A stretch of 46,758 bases of DNA from DAOMOD01 sp964526035 (GTDB lineage: Bacteria > Pseudomonadota > Gammaproteobacteria > Xanthomonadales > BPKI01). Positions 43,022-46,758 of the stretch are shown piece after piece (the stretch's first letter is position 1; each line of letters begins with the position of its first letter). Both the position numbers and the translations under genes were made by a program. Location: the NCBI GenBank assembly GCA_964526035.1, contig CAZGKE010000006.1, forward strand, positions 1 through 46,758, read 5' to 3'. Below the pieces are notes generated by a model that made no database searches, was not told the origin of the DNA, and saw only the letters and a list, made by a program, of their open reading frames with translations.

Positions 43022-44617
43022 ATGAGCGAACGCGATGTGATGGAGTATGACGTGGTGACGGTGGGCGCAGGACCCGCCGGCCTGGCCTTCGCCATCCGTC
43101 TCAAGCAGCTCAAGCCGGAGCTTTCCGTGTGCGTGATCGAGAAGTCCTCGACCATCGGCGCGCATATCCTTTCCGGTGCGGTCATCGAACCGCAACCGCT
43201 AGACGAGCTGCTGCCGGGCTGGCGCGACAGCCCGCCCCCGATATGCGTGCCGGTGAAATCCGACGCCTTCTACCTTCTTGGCAGGAACCGTGCCCGCAAG
43301 CTGCCCACGCCACCTCAGCAGAACAACCACGGCAACTTCATCGTCAGTCTTGGTGCCACCTGCGCATGGCTGGCACCGCAGGCGGAAGCCCTGGGCGTGG
43401 AGATCTATCCAGGCTTCGCCGCGGCCGAGCCACTTTTCGATGACGATGGCGCAGTGGCCGGCGTGCGCATCGGCGACATGGGCGTGGCGCGCGACGGCTC
43501 GCACAAGGCCACCTATGCCCAGGGCATCGACATCCGCGCCCGGGTGACGGTGCTGGCCGAGGGCGCGCGTGGGCATCTCACCAAGCAGCTGGTGCGTCGC
43601 TTCAAGCTCGACGCTGACAGCGATCCGCAGTGCTACTCCATCGGCATCAAGGAGCTGTGGCAGTTACCGCCGGGCAGGGCGATTCCAGGCACCGTGGTGC
43701 ACACGGTGGGCTGGCCGCTGGACAAGCGCACCTATGGCGGCAGCTTCCTGTACCACCTCGACGGCGACCGCATCGCGCTCGGCTACGTCTCCGGCCTCGA
43801 CTACCGCGACCCGCGCTACGCGCCCTACGAAGCCTTCCAGCAGTGGAAGCACCACCCGCTCGTGAAGCCGCTGCTGGAAGGCGGTTCGATCCTGTCGGCC
43901 GGGGCGCGCGCCATCGTCACCGGCGGCTTCCAGTCGCTGCCGAAGTGCGAGATGCCCGGTGCGCTGCTGATCGGCGATGGCGCCGGACTGCTCAACGTAC
44001 CGAAGATCAAGGGCACTCATCAGGCACTGCGCTCGGGCATGCTGGCCGCGATGCATCTGGCAGGCGAACTCAAGCCTGCGGGCTGGGACGCGAAACTGCG
44101 CGGTTCGGTCGTGATGAAGGAGCTGAAGAAGGTCCGCAACATCAAGCCCGGCTTCAAGAAGGGATTGTGGTTCGGCATGCTCAACGCCGCCTGGGAAACC
44201 GTCACCGCCGGGCTGTCTCCGTGGACCTGGCGCAACAGGGCCGACTACGAACTTGATCGTATCGACGCCCAGTCCTCGCCGAAGCGCGACTTTGTCAGCC
44301 GCGACCTGCCGCCGCGCGACCGCCTGGCCGGGGTCTACTTCGCCGCCACCGAGCACGACGAGGACCAGCCGGTCCACCTCAAGGTGGCCGACACCGACAT
44401 CTGCATCAACCAGTGCACCGTCGAGTACGGCAATCCCTGCACGCGTTTCTGTCCAGCGGCCGTGTACGAGATGGTCGAGGACAAGGACGGCCGCCGCCTG
44501 CAGATCAATGCCGCCAACTGCGTGCACTGCAAGACCTGCGACATCAAGGACCCCTACCAGATCATCAACTGGGTGACGCCCGAGGGCGGCGCCGGTCCCA
44601 ACTACCAGAACCTTTGA
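43022..44617 (+). CDS. Electron-transfer flavoprotein:ubiquinone oxidoreductase
   Basis: ETF-QO passes electrons from the flavoprotein ETF (acyl-CoA and other dehydrogenases) to membrane ubiquinone. The 531-aa protein has the FAD-binding motif VGAGPAGLAFAIRL near residue 13 and VLAEGARGHLTKQL in the second FAD region. A hydrophobic membrane-associating part carries GGFQSLPKCEMPGALLIGDGAG. The C-terminal 4Fe-4S domain has cysteines at 473 and 477 (CTRFC) and at 500, 503 and 506 (CVHCKTC). Its partner genes etfB and etfA lie about 1 kb downstream. The start is the ATG at 43022. Confidence 0.96.
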   Translation: MSERDVMEYDVVTVGAGPAGLAFAIRLKQLKPELSVCVIEKSSTIGAHILSGAVIEPQPLDELLPGWRDSPPPICVPVKSDAFYLLGRNRARKLPTPPQQNNHGNFIVSLGATCAWLAPQAEALGVEIYPGFAAAEPLFDDDGAVAGVRIGDMGVARDGSHKATYAQGIDIRARVTVLAEGARGHLTKQLVRRFKLDADSDPQCYSIGIKELWQLPPGRAIPGTVVHTVGWPLDKRTYGGSFLYHLDGDRIALGYVSGLDYRDPRYAPYEAFQQWKHHPLVKPLLEGGSILSAGARAIVTGGFQSLPKCEMPGALLIGDGAGLLNVPKIKGTHQALRSGMLAAMHLAGELKPAGWDAKLRGSVVMKELKKVRNIKPGFKKGLWFGMLNAAWETVTAGLSPWTWRNRADYELDRIDAQSSPKRDFVSRDLPPRDRLAGVYFAATEHDEDQPVHLKVADTDICINQCTVEYGNPCTRFCPAAVYEMVEDKDGRRLQINAANCVHCKTCDIKDPYQIINWVTPEGGAGPNYQNL

Positions 44618-44641
44618 AAGCAACCCACCTGGGTCGACGCC

Positions 44642-45529
44642 ATGCCGCGCATCGCACTGGTCAGCGCCGTTGCCGCCTACCGTCTGGATGAAGACATCCC
44701 GCTGCTGGCGGAGGCGCTCGCTGCATGTGATGTCGACTGCGAGGAGCTGGCCTGGGACGACCCGACTGTTTCCTGGTGCCGTTTTGACGTGGCCCTGCTG
44801 CGCGCCACCTGGGACTACGCCGAGCGACGCGACGCCTTCGTCGACTGGTGCCGGGCAACATCCGCGCAGACCATCCTGCTCAACCCGGAACCGGTGGTGC
44901 GCTGGAACACCGACAAGCACTATCTGGCGGCGCTCGCCGATGCCGGCATCGCCACGGTGGAGAGCGTCTTCATCGAACCCGGACAGGCGCCCGCTCTGCT
45001 GCCCGAATGGGACGAGTTCGTGGTCAAGCCCGCGGTCGGCGCCGGCTCGCGTGATGCACAGCGCTATCGCGCCGACGCGCGCACGAAGGCGCTGTCCCAT
45101 GCCGAGCGTCTGCTGGATGCCGGTCGCAGCGTGCTTGCGCAGCCCTATCTCGCCGAGGTCGACGAGAAGGGGGAGACCGCGCTGTTGTACTTCAACGGCA
45201 AGTTTTCGCATGCCATCCGCAAGGGGCCGCTGCTGAAGCCAGGCGAAGGGCCGACCGAGTCGCTGTTCGCGCCCGAGCAGATCAGCGCACGCAGGCCGTC
45301 GCGGCCCGAGCGCGCCCTCGCCGATGCGGTCATTGCGGCATTGCCGCAGGTGCTCGGCCTGGATGCACCACTCACCTACGCGCGCGTCGATCTGCTGCCG
45401 TCAGCCCACGGGCCGCGGCTGCTGGAGCTGGAACTTACCGAACCCTCGCTGTTCCTGGCGCAGGCGCCTGGGGCGGCGCAACGACTGGCGGAGGTGGTGT
45501 CGCGGCGTCTTCAAGACGCAGGCGCCTGA
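44642..45529 (+). CDS. ATP-grasp family protein, function unknown (DcsG/glutathione-synthetase-like)
   Basis: This 295-aa protein resembles ATP-grasp ligases. LLRATWDYAERRDAFVDW is characteristic of a family related to DcsG of cycloserine synthesis and to glutathione synthetase-like folds. The ATP-binding region reads EFVVKPAVGAGSRDAQRY, with the central Lys and a glycine-rich loop, and the metal-binding end reads ARVDLLPSAHGPRLLELELTEPSLF, matching the D...E.E..P pattern of the fold. It should form an amide or thioester bond at the expense of ATP, but substrates are unknown. It starts 24 bp after the ETF-QO gene, so it is probably co-transcribed with it. Confidence 0.8.
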   Translation: MPRIALVSAVAAYRLDEDIPLLAEALAACDVDCEELAWDDPTVSWCRFDVALLRATWDYAERRDAFVDWCRATSAQTILLNPEPVVRWNTDKHYLAALADAGIATVESVFIEPGQAPALLPEWDEFVVKPAVGAGSRDAQRYRADARTKALSHAERLLDAGRSVLAQPYLAEVDEKGETALLYFNGKFSHAIRKGPLLKPGEGPTESLFAPEQISARRPSRPERALADAVIAALPQVLGLDAPLTYARVDLLPSAHGPRLLELELTEPSLFLAQAPGAAQRLAEVVSRRLQDAGA

Positions 45530-45612
45530 GAGCGCCGGCTTGCAAAGAGACGCAACTGTCGACACAGGCCAAACGCGCAGGCGACGCCAAAGCGCCTCAC
45601 TCCGGTTCCGGG

Positions 45613-45618
45613 TAAAAT
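45613..45618 (+). promoter_or_regulatory. Possible -10 element for etfBA
   Basis: TAAAAT in a GC-rich 161-bp gap matches five of six -10 bases and lies 73 nt before the etfB ATG. No clear -35 is found at 17 bp spacing, so the element is tentative. Confidence 0.3.
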
Positions 45619-45690
45619 GCCGGGTTCACGCTTTACCGCCACGCCCCCATCGACAATCCGGGGCACGAGCTCCAAAGGAATCCCCCAACG

Positions 45691-46437
45691 ATGAAGATCC
45701 TGGTCGCGTTCAAGCGGGTGGTGGACTACAACGTCCGCATCCAGGTCAAGCCGGACGGCTCCGGCGTGGTGACCGATGGCGTCAAGCTTTCCGCCAATCC
45801 ATTCGACGAGATTGCGCTCGAAGAGGCACTGCGCCTGCGCGACAAGGGTGTGGCCGAGGAGGTCATCGTCACCACCATCGGCCCGACGGACGCCGCCGCG
45901 CATCTGCGCAACGGCCTCGCCATGGGCGCCAACCGCGCCATCCACGTGACCTGCGACCAGGCCATCCAGCCGCTGACCGCCGCGCGAGCCCTGCTCAAGC
46001 TGGTCGAGCGCGAGCAGCCCGGCATCGTGCTGCTCGGCAAGCAGGCCATCGACGACGACTGCAACCAGACCGGCCAGATGCTGGCCACGCTGTGGGGGCG
46101 GCCGCAGGCCACCTTCGCCAGCAAGGTCGAGGTCGGCGACGGCAGGGCGACCGTGACCCGCGAAGTCGATGCCGGTCTGGAAACGCTGGAGGTGGACCTG
46201 CCCTGCGTCATCACCACCGACCTGCGTCTGAACGAGCCGCGCTTCATCAAGCTGCCCGACATCATGAAGGCCAAGAGCAAGCCGATGGAGACGCTTGCGC
46301 TGGCCGACCTCGGCGTTGAATCCGGCGACCATCTGAAGACCACCCTGTACGCGCCGCCGCCCAAGCGCAGCAAGGGCGTGATGGTGAAGGACGTCCCCGA
46401 ACTGGTGGCCGCGCTGAAATCCAAGGGCCTGCTGTAA
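45691..46437 (+). CDS. etfB: Electron transfer flavoprotein, beta subunit
   Basis: EtfB pairs with EtfA to carry electrons from acyl-CoA and related dehydrogenases to ETF-QO. The 248-aa protein begins MKILVAFKRVVDYNVRIQVKPDGSGV. It contains NPFDEIALEEALRLRDKG, the AMP-site region GKQAIDDDCNQTGQMLA and the recognition-loop region LPCVITTDLRLNEPRFIKLPDIMKAKSKP, all as in standard housekeeping EtfB. The C terminus is KSKGLL. A ribosome-binding site, AAAGGAA, is about 10 nt upstream. It is followed after 9 nt by etfA. Confidence 0.97.
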   Translation: MKILVAFKRVVDYNVRIQVKPDGSGVVTDGVKLSANPFDEIALEEALRLRDKGVAEEVIVTTIGPTDAAAHLRNGLAMGANRAIHVTCDQAIQPLTAARALLKLVEREQPGIVLLGKQAIDDDCNQTGQMLATLWGRPQATFASKVEVGDGRATVTREVDAGLETLEVDLPCVITTDLRLNEPRFIKLPDIMKAKSKPMETLALADLGVESGDHLKTTLYAPPPKRSKGVMVKDVPELVAALKSKGLL

Positions 46438-46446
46438 GGAGCCGAC

Positions 46447-46758
46447 ATGAGCAAGATCCTGATCATCGCCGAGCATCTCGACGGCAAGCTGAATCTCTCC
46501 GCCACCGCCAAGTGCGTGAGCGCGGCGCAGGCGCTTTCCCCGGAATCGATCGACATCGTCGTGCTCGCCGCCGAGCCGGATGCCATCGCCGCCGAAGCGG
46601 CGAAGATCGAGGGCGTCGGCAAGGTGCTGGCCGTCGCCAACGCCGCCAACGCGCATGCGCTGTCGCAGGTGCTGGCGCCGCAGGTGGCGAAGATCGCCGC
46701 CGGCTACAGCCACGTGTTCGGCCCGTCGACCACCTTCGGCAAGGACCTGATGCCCTGC
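46447..46758 (+). CDS. etfA: Electron transfer flavoprotein, alpha subunit (5' part, cut by window end)
   Basis: The first 104 codons read MSKILIIAEHLDGKLNLSAT and continue through VLAAEPDAIAAEAAKIEGVGKVL to SHVFGPSTTFGKDLMPC. They match the N-terminal domain of EtfA, which packs against EtfB; the FAD-binding C-terminal domain lies beyond the window. The ATG at 46447 is 9 nt after the etfB stop, with AAGGAG at the etfB end as ribosome-binding site. No frame break is seen in the visible part. Confidence 0.95.
   Translation, partial: MSKILIIAEHLDGKLNLSATAKCVSAAQALSPESIDIVVLAAEPDAIAAEAAKIEGVGKVLAVANAANAHALSQVLAPQVAKIAAGYSHVFGPSTTFGKDLMPC

Overview
This is a GC-rich, gene-dense stretch of a Gram-negative chromosome. 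Outer-membrane proteins (a TonB-dependent receptor, RlpA), a cobalamin-dependent ribonucleotide reductase split into two proteins, LipB/LipA and the gene order mreBCD-mrdA-rodA-mltB-rlpA-dacA-lipB-lipA together suggest a gammaproteobacterium, most likely of the Xanthomonadales (Lysobacterales) type. That placement rests on gene content and recalled gene order, not on a marker-gene tree. I see no rRNA, tRNA, CRISPR array, prophage or insertion sequence. The window is essentially core genome with some lineage-specific genes.

Layout. Positions 1-1112 hold a terminator and a leftward PfkB-type (adenosine kinase-like) sugar kinase. Positions 1301-13953 are one long rightward array with stop/start overlaps or short gaps: the rod-shape elongasome (mreB, mreC, mreD, mrdA, rodA), peptidoglycan remodelling (mltB, rlpA, dacA), lipoate attachment and synthesis (a DUF493 protein, lipB, lipA) and the processing protease prc. 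Positions 14232-18112 run leftward: a DegQ-type protease, a PstS-like periplasmic protein and an M17 aminopeptidase. An inverted pair of REP-like elements lies at the prc/aminopeptidase junction.

Positions 18113-22397 are a class II ribonucleotide reductase locus. Two palindromes resembling NrdR boxes precede the catalytic subunit (nrdJa). A Lys/Ala-rich histone H1-like gene with its own terminator comes next, then the detached Cys-rich C-terminal subunit (nrdJb). nrdJb carries a run of nine A just before its redox-cysteine tail, and a -1 slip there gives an immediate stop codon. Positions 22597-28756 are a mixed accessory stretch: an alpha/beta hydrolase, an SDR, a tiny hydrophobic protein, UspA, a membrane protein with a degenerate Mrr-type nuclease fold, a GAF-GAF-GGDEF cyclase and a methyltransferase. 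Positions 28814-30723 are dusA plus an overlapping arginine-deiminase-like hydrolase. Positions 30873-33671 are a large TonB-dependent receptor.

Positions 33935-36562 are a PepSY protein with a PhoP/PhoQ-like two-component pair, followed by mtfA and a small exported protein of unknown function. Positions 38172-42374 are an overlapping operon. It begins with a fusion of a FakA-type fatty-acid kinase to a FakB/DegV-type fatty-acid-binding domain, directly followed by plsY, the acyltransferase that uses acyl-phosphate, then birA and coaX. An alkB gene converges on coaX with a 22-nt overlap. The right end carries the electron-transfer flavoprotein system: ETF-ubiquinone oxidoreductase, an ATP-grasp protein, etfB and the start of etfA.

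The best candidates for undescribed biology are the one-polypeptide fatty-acid kinase coupled to plsY, and the nrdJa / histone-like / nrdJb arrangement with its A9 tract.
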